NCBI GenBank assembly: GCA_000499405.2 | Contig: HG738137.1 | Coordinates: 6,510,001-6,574,000, forward strand | Direction of reading: 5' to 3' | From: Onchocerca volvulus | Taxonomy: Eukaryota; Nematoda; Chromadorea; Rhabditida; Onchocercidae | Length of the DNA: 64,000 nucleotides | Shown here: positions 51,200 through 64,000 of the stretch, in pieces | How the letters are laid out: the number at the start of each line of letters is the position of its first letter | How positions within the stretch are numbered: position 1 is the stretch's first letter | Made by a program: the position numbers and the translations under genes | Notes under the pieces: model-generated | Seen by the model: only the letters and a program-made list of their open reading frames with translations | The model's database searches: none | What the model was told of the DNA's origin: nothing

Positions 51200-53290
51200 G
51201 AAACATCACCACGTATAACGACTGGTCAAAACCATTGATTCCAAAAGGATTCCGGACGATCATCTTCCCTTATTTATGTTTATTTGCATATTTCATAGCT
51301 AGGATGCGTCAACTTGTCCAGCGTCGGACAACGTGATCAATGAAAATTTGAATCAGAAAAATGATCATTCGATATAATATTATAATATAGTTTATAAAGT
51401 ATTTATATGAAGAAAAAATTAGTCGAAGCATTTGCCATTCAACATAGTTTTCTATCATCTTCTTTGTTAATTTTTTGAAACTTTATTTTTTTTTTTTCGT
51501 AATTCTGATTGCTAGACATTGATTCCTTTATCATAAATTCAGCTATCCTTTGCTCATTTAATAGTTATGTCATCATTTTAGAAATACTTATATAAAACTG
51601 ACATAGTTATCTCACTCGAATTCCACCACTAATTAATTAATTTGCTTTTTCCGATCGTTCCAGCCATCTGAAATATATATTTGCGATCTGTCAGTCATTC
51701 CTAACTCTCTTCATGGCAATAAAATAGTTTTTTGCTTATTCGTTGAACGAATGTGCCCATAGAATAGCCCTGCAGGTTAGTGAATTTTTTGCAGTCACTG
51801 ACATGCAAGGCAATCCTATGATCGCATCATCTCCGATGGAATCTGTCAAGTTTTCCCTTCTGTAGTCGCATTTATTACCAAATATGATGGCTGCTGAAGT
51901 ATCCACATGCATGCATGCACTATCGACATGCTTGCACGCATGTTGTGTTTGTTATTCTCCGCCTTTTTGGCAGAGATTTTTTATTTGTCCTATAAATTTG
52001 TTCCTTTTTGATCTTGTCGAGAATGTCGAACGTCGTTAGTTGTCATCGATAATTGGAGACGCTTGTGTACATTTTTCAATTGATTCTTCTGTTAACATTT
52101 TTAATTGTACTTTTTTCTAGAATTTTCGAGTAAATATTACGATTAATCTAGAGATTAATAGTGCCAAATTCATTTTAGTTACATTTTTATAAAATTCATG
52201 ATTCTTTTGTCAAGAATTTTTTCGCATCAAGCTTATTGAGTTGTCTATTGTAATTAATTTCTAAAATTTAAAAGTTTAATTCTTTTGATTGAATTAAGAA
52301 GGATTAATGAATTACCTACATTTTCCTTTTTAACTAATTAATTCCATTGATCATCAAGTCGCTTAATCTTATTTGGATATATTAAATCTGTACATGTTTA
52401 TTCATTGTAGTCTGCATTAAGATCTTCATATTAATGTTGAAATATACAGAAGAGTCAATCTGCTTTTAAAAAATCAGTAAGAGCCATTTTTTGATATTTT
52501 AAATAAATTTATTAGTTCTAGATAAAAAGTATCTTTCGAAGTCAAAATTTAAAATTTACATAGATCTTTGTCTGTGGAATATTATTCTCGTCATCAGTTT
52601 AACTCAACAACTTCTATCTAGTATCCATTCGATCTTCTCTATTTTACTAATTTTTATTCTGTCATTTTTTGTTTGAGGTTCTCTTTTCTATTTTCGAACT
52701 AAATGATAAATAAGGCATGCATTTTTTTGCGAGTTTAAAGTTTGGATTCACTCATAATTAATGAATTAATATTCTAGCAGGTTAGTTCATTTTTTAATTC
52801 TGTTCGGAAAAATCATTATGATACGACGAGGAAAAGCAATAGAATACAATTAATAAGAGGGTTTTTTTGAGAATAGTTTGTTCCATTAATTTGTAATGAC
52901 ACAGTACTATAGATTTTAACACTTCAGCTATCATGTCATCGGACATTATCAGTTGATAAACTTACTTGTCTTTGTGGCAAAGAAGCAGTCACTAGGATGA
53001 GAAAAATCACATCAATCCCATATGTACAAAGCCATTGCTTGAAGAACACAAACTAAGCTTTTTGTGTCCTTCAAGTTCGGAGTTCTTACACCGATGCGAC
53101 ACAGCAGCAATCCAGGTTCAAAGTTTTTATACCGATGCAGCAATAGCAATTGTTTGAAATTCAATTGGACAGTTCAGTTGAGCAGTATTTTTCTCTATGA
53201 GTGAGAAGGTAAAGAATAACTCAGTGATCAATTTACCTGGATATTCTCTATTAATCGCTTGTAACATAAAGAATATTGAACGCCTCATTG
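51200..53290. other. Gene-poor stretch
   Basis: No gene seen. Near 53074-53150 there is an imperfect two-copy direct repeat with GTTC...TTTTTATACCGATGC-type blocks, period about 40. GCATGCATGC-type alternations occur near 51908-51945. Confidence 0.4.
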
Positions 53291-53443
53291 ATGAATAGAA
53301 GCGAAAATTCCAGCATTCCTTTCCGTGACGCTGACGATATGAATCAGAAATCTGATGACATGAATCAGAAATTTAAGGAACTGCTGAAATCGCAGACACA
53401 TATTAATGAAAATTTGAGCACCAATCTGTGCTTTGCTCATTAG
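53291..53443 (+). CDS. Possible small open frame, 50 residues
   Basis: ATG to TAG. The hydrophilic product begins MNRSENSSIPFRDADDMNQK and repeats the D-D-M-N-Q-K unit once (about residues 15-28), reflecting a short tandem duplication in the DNA. It is less AT-rich than its surroundings. No family recognised. Confidence 0.2.
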   Translation: MNRSENSSIPFRDADDMNQKSDDMNQKFKELLKSQTHINENLSTNLCFAH

Positions 53444-55899
53444 TTAAATAAAGTGGTCCCTTATGGCACTTACATATTTGGAAAAACGGACCTATGAAAA
53501 TTAATTTGAAAGGTATCTATTTTTTCTAATTATTATCTTTATTCAGTCTTTCATAGATCCATCTGATTAGTCATGACAGAAAATTGAATTTAATGCCTGC
53601 TATACATATATTGCACGAAGACTGAATGTATCTTCATTGTTATTATATTAATGGTAGAGTAGAAATTCTGCCTTAAAAAATATTGGTATCTGAAGAAATC
53701 TTTGAGCAACAAGAAAGCGATCGATCGATGATGTCATCTTGATCAAAACATGTCCCATAAATGAGAATTCGATCCAATCTTCGAAAACTTGTGACAACAA
53801 TCTGTTAACGGTGATAATTAATATTAATGCAATATGACAGTTGCTAATGAAGAGAACTGCTCCATCAAAATATATTTGATTGATGTAAGTTCCACACCCT
53901 TCAGAAGTTTCCAAAAATTAAGCATTTCGTGATAAAAACAAAATCCGTTTGATCTTGAAGTTTATCATACTTGGACTTTACATCGTATAAATTTTATTTC
54001 AAAGTTGATTGTATTTGATGCTTACAGAAATTTGATAATACAGATATGAGGAAATTTGTTTTCGATAGTCAAATTTAAGTTTTTGCAGAAAGTACTTCTC
54101 ATTACATGCAAATAGTACTTGAATAATAAATTAAGTATTTTCAAAAACCTGTCTCAACATGATGAATTACAATAAGTTTAAACAACTTTTTTTAATTTTT
54201 TATGTTGTTTGGATCCAACTTTTTTATTATTTATAAAACGAGTAACTCATCTTTCAGTTTGATTACGTTATCAACATAATATTCCAAGTAGGCATATGCT
54301 TGCGAGAAATTTTTATATTACAAATTGAAGCGATCTAGAAGATAAATTTATTTAGACATAAATGTTTTAAGCAATAATTCCTATGGATTTCATGTCTCAA
54401 TATTTACATATCTAGCTTTTCAGCGATAATCCAGATATTTTGATCAAGATCATTCGGTTATCCATGCTAAATAGATTAATTTTCTAACCATACTCTAAAA
54501 CAGAATAGTAGGTATTACGAACTCCATATTTTGTGAAAAGTGCTTGGGATCTTCGCCATTTATCATCAATTTTATAAAAACAAAAGTTTGTTCCAGAAAT
54601 TTTATTCTGGTATAAGATCATTGAACAAAGATTTGTTTAATTTAAGCTTTCATGGAAATTGTCTGCTTGTGAAGTTGAACAAATAGATATAAGAATGAAA
54701 TCGCCAAACTTGAATGTAATTCAGGACGAATTCAATTTTTTGAACACAAAAATATTTCGGCATCTTGTTTTTAAAAGTGCATATTTTTGGAGATTTCAGC
54801 CTGGTTCTATTATGATGTCTAGGCCAAATAATAATTAGACAGATCTTCCTGCTTTTCAAATAGTGCAAAAGAAATATTCAATTGATTGTGATTATGACAG
54901 TTTAAAGCTATGAATTGTCCAAAATCTTCCTAAATCTCTAAGTTTGATATTTTAACTAATAAAATTTGAAACAAAATAGAATTCATCAAGGAAATCTCTT
55001 AACTATGAAAAGCAACTATTTGTATAGTTTTTTTTTTATTTGTAGAGACAGTGATGATAATATTAGTGATTAGCAGAATTATCGTCCAAATATTTCATTG
55101 TTTTTTTAACTTGGAAATTATTTTTGAAATCGAATGTTATTTCAAGTTAGTGATATTTAATTTTTAACATTTATTTAAGTTTCAGTATAGTTGTCTTGCA
55201 GCAAGTGGATTCTAAAAATTAAACAGATTTAATATCAAAGCTTTGAAAAACTTTGTCTATGATCAATGTTTCTTATGACTAATTTCATAAAAGACTTGTA
55301 TTGACTTTTTTTTTTCGTGTTAGTGATAATTTTGTGAGTATAAAAATTATTCCCATCAAATGAATGAATTATAGCAGCCTCAATGAAATATGAAGCGTAA
55401 CTTCGGCACCTTCGGACTGAGGTTGTCGTAGATTTTTAATGAAATCGATTCTTTCTTCATGTCAGATTCTTTTTCCATTTGCTTGGTTTTGAAATGATTG
55501 TTGAGATTTACTGATAGAAAAGATTTTGTAAATGTTGTATAAATTATAACTGCATAAAGATGCATTCATTGGTAAAGTAACACTTGGAAATTCGCATAAA
55601 TGAGGATTACTCAAATTGTTTCATTAACGCTTTTGCAAAATAAAAAGTGCAAAGCTTTTAGCTGAAGTGATAGGAACTATTCAACGTGAATTTGTGAAGT
55701 AAAGAAACGTACGTGTAAATTTGTTCCGATCAGTCATACATCGAGAATAACGCAATATTATAGATTGCAATTCTCAGAAGTATTTCTTGACAAACAAATT
55801 CTTGCAAATGCACTGACATTTTTGTCATTCTTTTTATGTCCTCGCTATATTCTCGATGGTTTCTGAATTCATCTCGAAAAGAAAGCGGAATTCTATCGG
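53444..55899. other. Gene-poor stretch
   Basis: AT-rich DNA with only short chance frames; I see no gene or repeat. Confidence 0.4.
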
Positions 55900-56241
55900 A
55901 TGAATTGTAATCATCGATTCCTGCAACCTAACTATGACATGGATCCAAACTGTGAAACCAAAATAATACTTATAATAATTGTTGTATTTATTAGACTTTC
56001 ATCGATATTTTACAGTGAGAAACCCTTTTTGACAACTTTTTCATTCTGCACAGCAATTCGTCATACCACAAAGATCACCACTAATGGTATTTATCAGTTA
56101 AACAGCACATTTCATAGCGATGGCTTTATTCAGGATGAAATTTCGTTTGTTTTGGATTTTGGGACATCGTACTTCGATACCTGTCTGATTACGGTATTCC
56201 CGAATCCAATTATGCTACAAATTAGATTCTTTATTCAATGA
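55900..56241 (+). CDS. Possible 113-residue open frame, unidentified
   Basis: Uninterrupted ATG-to-TGA frame with one hydrophobic segment (KIILIIIVVFIRLSSIFY) near residues 21-38 and a polar remainder with a possible glycosylation site (LNST). No family is recognised and no flanking exons could be joined in phase. In DNA this AT-rich a frame of this length can occur by chance. Confidence 0.2.
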   Translation: MNCNHRFLQPNYDMDPNCETKIILIIIVVFIRLSSIFYSEKPFLTTFSFCTAIRHTTKITTNGIYQLNSTFHSDGFIQDEISFVLDFGTSYFDTCLITVFPNPIMLQIRFFIQ

Positions 56242-56763
56242 AAAAGCAATTGGAATATAATTTCTTTAGCGCAAAGAAATCTTGATCAACGCAGAATATT
56301 CATGTTATACATTTTTTCAATTATGCAGAAATTTCTGCATAATTGACCAGTTTTCTTGAAAAATTTGTTGATAATTCAAATTTTAAATACTCATACTCTA
56401 ATTACTTCGCTGGATATATCTATTTCGAATTATATGAAACAATGAGATCAGCAGTATTAATTAAATGACTTATGAATGAATTAAACTGAATCTAGCAATC
56501 AGTACAAATCAAATTTATAATAGATAGATACTTGCAGTTTATTATGAAGTGATTTGTCCTCATCTTGTTTTCAGCTTCTTTTAACCTTTAATTTTGTTGG
56601 TTTTAACCTCTAATTTTGTGCTTTTAATTTTGATTTAACTTTTAATTATTTTGTTTTTCCGCAGTCCAACTAATCCAAAACCAGCAACTCAATCTTTGCT
56701 TTATTATTATTTCTTATATAATTTATATTGCTATCAATATAAAGTATTATCAACAAATTAGCA

Positions 56764-56821
56764 ATCGTTATTTTCTTTTTATTGATATTTTTATTGCTAT
56801 TAATAAAAAGAAAATAACGAT
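56764..56821. repeat. Perfect 20-bp inverted repeat
   Basis: ATCGTTATTTTCTTTTTATT at 56764-56783 is the exact reverse complement of 56802-56821, with an 18-base centre. It would form a stable hairpin. Confidence 0.85.
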
Positions 56822-57059
56822 GTATTCGGTAGTACGTTTTAGTTGAAGAGATTTTGAAAAAATCCGGAATTTCCATTATCTAAAACAATCCTTTTATTGA
56901 AACTTAATATATATTTTCTCAATCTAATTGAAGCTTATCGCTTCTGGAAATGTCGAGAATGATTTACTTAGTAAGTTGAGAAACAATTACCTCGCTCCAC
57001 ACATTTGACATTCTAGTTGGATTCTATCAAGGCTGGTGTTGTGTGTCAAAAGACTTTAC

Positions 57060-57242
57060 ATGATCGATTCTTCAAAATTAAATTTTCGAATTATGGAGTT
57101 GGATCAACAATCTATCATTTATAAAGCATGTCTTCTAACAATGCCATCGTCTAAAGATTTTTTGATGCCAGATTCAAATCGATTTCTTAAAACCGCGAAT
57201 AATCGGAATCGTCTGACCTTAGTCGATTTTGATTCGACATAA
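57060..57242 (+). CDS. Possible 60-residue open frame
   Basis: In-frame ATG to TAA; the protein is polar and ends FLKTANNRNRLTLVDFDST. Codon usage looks less random than nearby frames, but there is no family match and no joined exon. Confidence 0.18.
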   Translation: MIDSSKLNFRIMELDQQSIIYKACLLTMPSSKDFLMPDSNRFLKTANNRNRLTLVDFDST

Positions 57243-57544
57243 ACAATTATATCCGCCTGAGACCTTCAATTTGCATGAAGGTTTCAGACGTGTGAGCTCT
57301 GTTTCCATAATATCTGGACATTACCGATGAGAAATGAATTAGAATCAGTAACAGATCTGTTCAATGTTTCATCTAAATTTTGCAAACTGTCTATTAGAAA
57401 GTTGCAATTGTCCATTAGATGAACTGGAATAATGCATAACTCATTTCATTATGGCCTTCGATTCCTTGGCAAAGTTATAAATAACACAATTAATGCGATA
57501 TTTATGGGAGTGTTAAATATGCAAGTCGATGATAGTTAACATTC

Positions 57545-57575
57545 CTGGCATGCATGCATGCATGCGTGCATGTTT
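57545..57575. repeat. GCAT microsatellite
   Basis: Run of GCATGCATGCATGCATGCGTGCATG, self-complementary. Confidence 0.8.
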
Positions 57576-57836
57576 TATGGCTTACATGGCCATTTTAAAA
57601 GTTGCCACTTGCTAGTCATACTTGCATTATTTATGATGTGCAGAAAGCTGTTTCATCTATTTAGGCGTGAAAGGAATTTGAAGAACTTAGAAAGCAATCA
57701 TTTCTGGTTCTTATCAAAATGTGTTTATTTGCATTTTCCTCTTTCTCTCTCTTCTTTTCTACGATATATGAGCATTGCTTGGTATGTTTTTTTCAAAAAT
57801 TTCTGTCACAATTGACCATTGAAAAATCGATTTCTA

Positions 57837-58034
57837 AGGAATTTATATGACTTAAATCGTTGTTTTGATCGTTCCGGCGAATTCAATCAATTCGATTTAT
57901 ATAAAAGGCCCAATCAAGAAATAATTGATGAAATGTTGTGCAAGCAAGGAAGAAATGAACGTTTTTCCGATCATTTCAAATGTGAGAGTTCATCTCACAC
58001 TTGCTCTAATCATCTCACCTCTTTCCATGCTTAA
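57837..58034 (+). CDS. Possible exon ending at 58034
   Basis: After a possible acceptor (TTTCTAAG, ending 57836) the frame reads NLYDLNRCFDRSGEFNQFDL, then YKRPNQEIIDEMLCKQGRNE, and stops at 58034. Composition is hydrophilic and coding-like. No upstream exon or family could be assigned. Confidence 0.2.
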   Translation, partial: RNLYDLNRCFDRSGEFNQFDLYKRPNQEIIDEMLCKQGRNERFSDHFKCESSSHTCSNHLTSFHA

Positions 58035-58214
58035 AATTCAGACTTTAGTTTTTAGTCGTAATTTCTTTTTATTCGATCAGATTTGCATAGTTTAGAAGTA
58101 AAAATGTTTGAAAGATTTGATAAGTTTTAGTTTTAGCTTATTCTATTCGCTAGAGTATATTTCGACAACGCAAACGAATTTCATTTAACTCTAAGAGTAA
58201 AGAATAAAACCAAA

Positions 58215-58276
58215 TCAAGAATTTGATTTATATATTCTTATTTGGTCAAGAATTTGATTTATATATTCTTACTTAA
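58215..58276. repeat. Two-copy 31-bp tandem repeat
   Basis: TCAAGAATTTGATTTATATATTCTTA occurs at 58215 and again at 58246. Confidence 0.85.
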
Positions 58277-61200
58277 TAAATTTAACATAACAATATTACA
58301 AGAGCCATACTAGTAATATCAGAGAGCGGCTAAATTTATAAAAAATTATGGAATTCATCAATATACTTTGGAGTTTTTAGAATTTTTCAAAAATTTTAAT
58401 CATTGCAAAATATCTGATAGATCTCTCGTGGTTGCGTGTGTTAGCTCTATGTCATTCAACAAATTCAACATATTGATTGTTTATAAAATGAAATTTTGAG
58501 TTCAATTAAACCAACCCTTTAAAAGAGTTTGTAAATTTTTTAAAATCAAAGCAACAAAGTATAACATTTTTTGATTTTCAAATTTCCAAGCAATTTAAGT
58601 AATTGAAATAGAAAGCATAAAGGTGGAAAGAATGATTCATTGATTCTGGCAGAAATGTGATCTTTAAGGCATTGCCCGAAAATATCAGTGAAATTATACT
58701 TCCGTTATATAAAAATCTAATCAGTCGTAAACATTTGTAATACAATAAATATAAGTACATTATAATTTTATTTGCTGTGATGGGAACGTCATCAACTTCA
58801 AATAGAATGTTCGAAAATTCTAGAAAATATGAAAATTAACTTATGATTTGTGGTACAACTTGTTTTCGGAAAAATAATTAAAGGACAATTTTCTCGAAAT
58901 TAGATTTCTTTAACTACACAAATATAATCACGAACTTGCTGGCTCATTAGATTATTCGATTGAGAGCAAGAGAAAGGAATCAAAAAATAAAAGAAAACAT
59001 TGAGATCAAATTTTTTTTTTCCTATAATAAAGTAAGATTACTTATTAATAATAAATAATCCCTAATTCATAGTACCATTATCATTAACATTCCTTATAAG
59101 ATGATGACACAATGCGTCTTTCTACAAAAATTATTTAGTATTGTTAAGTGAAGTATTTAACTGAACAGATGATAAGCTTTCTTTTCTAACCTCAAGCTAG
59201 GCTTCATTCCAGGCTTCCAATCACTTATTTTCCCGTGACCTTCTCTTCTTGTAAAAGCTTTTTTTTTTTTCAATTGTTAGTAAAATTTGAATGTTTAAAT
59301 CGTTAATATGATCTATGTTGTAGATATTTCACTCGCTATTAAACTTTGCAGATTTGCAGCCTCTTTCTTTTTACTCTACTCAGAAGGGTAAATATAAGTT
59401 AAGTGAATGCATTGGGGAAGTTTGATGAAAGTTTTGTTTTACAAAATTTATATAGAACAATATTAAATTTCTATGATATGTAATTATCAATTTATGTAAT
59501 TTTCTTGTAATTATCGAATATCTTTGAAAAAAAAAAAGAAAAAAAGGCATTTTAAATTTTTTTGAAATAACAAACATTACAAACCCCATCGATCAGCAGA
59601 ATAGAGAAGGATGAGCAGTTGTTCTTCAAGTTTCTTGTCAATATTTTTTAAAACATACCGCTTTATTTTCTTTTCTATTTTTTTCTCTCTTTCTTATTTT
59701 TTCCATGAATTAATATTCATAAATATTCATGTATGCAACATATTTGTAAATTTTGTGCCATAAATAATCTATGAATTCGTAAATTTAAAGTGGTTGAATT
59801 CAAAAAATTTTTCAAATCAGTGGAATGGATGGAGAAATTGCTATACTTAAAAATATTTGGTTCAAAACTGAAGCTCCCCTCCTCACCAAACGACAGTAAT
59901 CCATCTCCATTAATTACTGAATTCACAAATATTCATCATCATTGGGTCTTAATGAATAAAGAATTAATCGAAAAGTTTTCCCATTTTTTAGCAGTGATTT
60001 GCAACTTTCATATGCAATTTAAAGTTTCATGAGACAAGTTAAAGCTTTCTGAAATTTCCCATATTAAAGTTTTGCATTTGCTGGAAAAGATGAATTAATA
60101 ACCTAGCCAGAAAAATTTGATACTATTTTCACTTTCCTCATTCAAAGCTAATTTATATATTTTCGAGTTTTTATTTGTTTTAGTTTAGATTGATTTATTC
60201 GTTTCTTAATAAATTATACTTCAATCAATGCTTCTGAGAAACTATAATAAAAAATATTGAGTTTTTTTTTTTGATTTTTTTGATATACTTTTTTATATCA
60301 AAAAAATCGAAAAAAAAAAGAAACTATCAAAATAAGAAAAATTCATTTCTGAACTAAATTGGATAAAGTTTTGCATTGCCAATTTGAATTCGTAAGAAAT
60401 TTTCGATGCATATTAAGTTGAAACAATGTTTTTCCTTTAATCTACCTGTTGAGAACGGTACTTTAAGGAGAGAAAAAGAAATCTTATAGATCAAGAGAGC
60501 AGAAGTTTTATATAAAAGCTTCAAATCTAATTATGCTAATAACAGTTTTGACTAATGCCCATATCATCTTGTTTCATTTTCGTGATATTTTCGAGCTAGT
60601 GGTGAAAATAGTGAAATTATTTATTATGGAGCAGCCTCAGTGACCATTTCGTCTCGCTGATCTTTGCTCAGGTTTAATTTCGCACCATTTCAATGCTCTT
60701 TAAACGATGTTGACGTATGAAAATGTTTGAAATAGCGGATATGTGAAGCTTGTGATATCGATTCTTCTGGCTAGATAGAAGCTTCTTGGTGGATAGATGG
60801 ATGTTGTTTCGTTGTAACTCAATTCTTCTCCACTTCTTCTTTCTCATTTCTCTTCAGGATTGATGCTAAAAATTTCAATTTGAATCTTTTACCTCATCAT
60901 TTATTTACTCATTTTCGAAAACATCCCTCAGATGTTAGTTTTGAAGTTCGACAATTTCCTACTAGTTTCTTTGAGAGACAGTCTTTTCCCCTGGAATTTC
61001 TAGCATTAGACTTTTGTTGATAAAATTTAGCATAATTAGATTTTAATAATAAATATGATGAAAAATTTGAAAGAATTAGAATATGATTTTTTCTGAGAAA
61101 TTTTAAACATTTTTGGGAAGTTTTTCTAGAATTGGATGAATCTTTTCGTTTGCTTTATGTTTAATTAATAATAAAATTTTCCAATCAACTAATAAATAGA

Positions 61201-62631
61201 AATTTTTTTTCTTTAAAATATTTGTTGTCCAACAAATAGAGTTTTGTTTCTGAAACGTTGATTATTGTAATGTTGTCATTCCATTACTAGCGATTATTTT
61301 GGTGGATTAAAGATTTTTTTGGATTTTGTTATGTTTGCATGCCCTTGCATTGCATGCGTGCAGTGCAGTTGCATCATTAAAAGCAGTAAAAATGCACATT
61401 TCTGGTAAGTACGACTAATTAAAGTGACACCTTTTGGGATCTAGTGGGATTTGAACTTCCAAATGATACTTAATGCTTTGTTCCTTCACCCGATTATCAT
61501 CATTTCAATCTTCTATTTATAGAATATGTCTCTTCCTACGAACATGGCTGATGTTTGCGAGCCAAGCGTTTGCCTTTTTCGCTTGCATATTAATCTGTCG
61601 CCTGTCTTCTTGGCATTCATTCCAACAAGATAAGAGTTGAATTGAAGTTTGCAATAATTGATTTACTTCCAAAACTCCTTCGATCTCATCCCAACAAGCT
61701 GCTCCATTCATCATTCTTCAACAACTATCATTCGATAGTTTCCTTGTTTGCTTGCTTGCTTCCTGTGCTTGCCATCCATCGGAATAGAAACGAAATTGTA
61801 GGAAAAATAGGAAAAAAAACCTATTATTGTTTGCCTGTTGTTGTTGTTAATGGTTTCGTTACCGGTATTTTCGACTTGAAAACAATTGATAGATCGATAA
61901 ACTGACAGTGTACCTGAGTTTTGTGTTGACAGATGGAGTTGGCTGATTGTTGTTGTGGTACCAGTCATCTGATATTTCTTGCTGTTATCGGATGGATGTA
62001 TAGATAGATGGACAGATGGATCTACGACAATCGTTAGAAGGTGCAACAGAAGGGAAGAGTGAGAAGAAATATACTGAAATTATGATTTGTTTCATAGTTA
62101 CATTTTAATGATGAAATTTGATTCTAAGGATACATTGATGCCTTTTGGAGTCCATGTACACATAGAATGATAATTATGAATTTATTCTTTAAAATTTAAT
62201 TTGTGAATCATTTCTAATTTTTGATTTAGTTTTTTCCTAGAATGATATGGTTATAGGAATCATAAATAACGACTGAGAAGGATAATGATAAAATAAAACA
62301 GCGATCACTTTGAATGAACGATAGTAACAAATGGTGATAAAAACAATGTAATGATAACGATGACCTTCAACATGATATGACAGTTGCTTCACAATTTTTT
62401 GATGTTTGTGAAAGATAGTAACAAATTTTGATTCCCACGGACGATTCACTACCTATCTTTTCTTTTGCTTCTTAGTTCATAATAAATTTAAGACGAACAT
62501 AACAAGGCTGCAATTTCATAAACTTAGGGACATTTCTGTAGAACCGAAGACCCATCTATCTTCTTTCTTCCTTTCTTTTATTGCATCTGTTATATTTTCT
62601 AACAAAAAACTGATTGTTAAGGACATTTGGT
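58277..62631. other. Gene-poor stretch
   Basis: No gene recognised. Near 60256-60316 there is an A/T palindrome centred on TATACTTTTTTATA. Plus-strand frames at about 59790-60032 and 61642-61905 read as chance: they show no splice-consistent neighbours or motifs. Confidence 0.4.
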
Positions 62632-62708
62632 TGATTAGGTGCTAATTATTGAAGTTCGAAGAGATTAAACTGATTAGGTGACGATTATTGAAGTTCGAAG
62701 AGATAAAA
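62632..62708. repeat. Two-copy 39-bp tandem repeat
   Basis: TGATTAGGTG...ATTATTGAAGTTCGAAGAGAT starts at 62632 and again at 62671. Confidence 0.85.
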
Positions 62709-64000
62709 ATATCCATTCACTGTTCAACGATCACTGTAACTAATTATACCATCATCTGGGCTAGCATATATCTCATTATTCCTGAAGTTCTTTCTCCTAT
62801 CTTTTCCTTCCAGTCTTGTATGTATTTATATCTATAGCAAAGCATTATTATTAATATTTTGAGTTAAACAATAAATATCTTTATGAGACATAAATCACTG
62901 AATGACTGATCTACACTAAGGTAGTGAATGTGAAATGAAAGATATCATCATCAGAGCTGGTCTGAAATTAATGAAAACGATAGTACTTGTCAGACAATGA
63001 ATTATGGGAAAGTTAAATAATGCATCCATCGGGGAAAAATTGGAAGTTTAATTTATTGAAGACCTATAAAAAATCAAGGAGCAAAGTATTAATTAATAGC
63101 TTTCGACTTTTTTCCCTTTGGAGATTGAACCTACTTTGAATTCGAGACGCAAAAGCATCTTTTAGAGTAAAACTAATAAGGCTATCTTCAACTTTTAAAA
63201 TTGTGGTTTATCAGCTTTGAATTTGAATAAATCGTTAGATGATGAGATGACGAAATATTTTATTTACTTAATCGATTTGTTAATACGTATTTTGTTTTTT
63301 AGATTTTACTGTACAAATATTATCTAATTCTTCCACAAATTAATTTATCATAGAAATAGGGAATAAAATATTCCTCCCAAATGATTGCTATGTAATTTTT
63401 GAACTACTGGAAGAGTAAACATTGGCTCTGATTCCTCCAGTTGCCATTCTATTTTTGTCAAATGGGCGTTTGCTTTTCTTCCAGTAATATCGGCAGTTGT
63501 TCATTACTGCTCATTTACAGATAAATATGTTTGCCTTTTTCCGCTTGATTTCATTCTAGCAGTATTACTCAATAGCAAAAATAATTTTTGAATCTAATTT
63601 AATTAATTTATTCTGGCAGTAAAAGTAAAAGTAATTATTGTGGCAGTAAGAAACAAGTAAAATTTAGTAATTTAAATAATTTAAGTAATTCGAACTGAAG
63701 TAATTTCTATTAGACAGAATTTGTTTCAGTTGCAGTTTTCTCTCTTTTTCCCGTTCCATGCGAAAAGTTTACTTCTTGAAAATGTGATGAGTGATTCACA
63801 GTTTCGCTTAACATCAAAAACGCACTTTTTTGTGAGTGGAAAGCCAACGTCAAATACTTATGCTGTGGAACTTTTTGTGAAAAGTAAATACTCATATGAA
63901 AAATTTAAATTGAGACATCAGTTCACGCAAGCAAATTTTTTTGTGCATGATTTATTCGAGTGATATGGTCTATGGATTTTGAAGTACAGTCTGGATTCTT
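62709..64000. other. Right edge, nothing identified
   Basis: AT-rich. A plus-strand frame from about 63790 to 63963 (in-frame ATG, MSDSQFRLTSKTHFFVSGKP onwards) follows a possible CAG acceptor and could be a terminal exon, but I cannot support it further. Confidence 0.35.

Noticed and set aside
1..64000. tRNA, rRNA, CRISPR array, bacterial operon or complete transposon
   Set aside because: By eye I found no cloverleaf with A and B boxes, no spaced repeat array, and no intact transposase or reverse transcriptase. A tRNAscan-SE and RepeatMasker run would be decisive.

Overview
The window is AT-rich eukaryotic DNA from a nematode. Every recognisable gene is split by introns of roughly 40 to 2000 bases with GT...AG ends and T-rich acceptors, and the gene set is metazoan. 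A decayed aspartyl-tRNA synthetase fragment of alphaproteobacterial type lies between two worm genes, as expected of nuclear copies of Wolbachia DNA. That, with the base composition, makes a filarial nematode the best guess; the species cannot be named from sequence alone. All gene models were built by hand from reading frame, splice signals and family knowledge; none is supported by transcripts. Layout, left to right. 0-2 kb: a possible small minus-strand membrane protein (773-1147), not recognised. 2.0-5.9 kb (+): LTV1, a small-subunit ribosome biogenesis factor, 413 residues. 6.3-6.7 kb: an unidentified open frame with one in-frame stop. 7.5-15.3 kb (+): carboxypeptidase D-like type I membrane protein, 17 coding exons, 1035 residues, with one active and one degenerate peptidase domain. 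16.7-17.2 kb (-): the bacterial-type aspS remnant. 18.8-31.0 kb (-): filamin, 30 coding exons, 1690 residues: paired CH domains, about 15 Ig-like repeats and a C-terminal dimerisation repeat. 31.6-33.9 kb: an 85-bp tandem repeat and a small two-exon candidate gene. 35.6-37.8 kb (-): PQ-loop protein of the SLC66A2 type. 42.3-45.4 kb (-): CNEP1R1, regulatory subunit of the nuclear-envelope lipin phosphatase, 130 residues. 46.7-48.5 kb (+): UBE2W-type ubiquitin-conjugating enzyme, 151 residues. 48.5-64 kb: about 15 kb with no gene I can identify, but with fold-back repeats, a diverged local duplication, short tandem repeats and a few short open frames. The genes are ordinary housekeeping or cytoskeletal genes that happen to be neighbours; they do not form an operon or one pathway, although LTV1 and UBE2W each have a trans-splice-like acceptor about 40 bases before the start codon. 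I did not find a novel defence, mobile or biosynthetic system. The most notable items are the bacterial aspS remnant, an AT instead of AG at a filamin 3' splice site, and two long fold-back repeats in and just after UBE2W.
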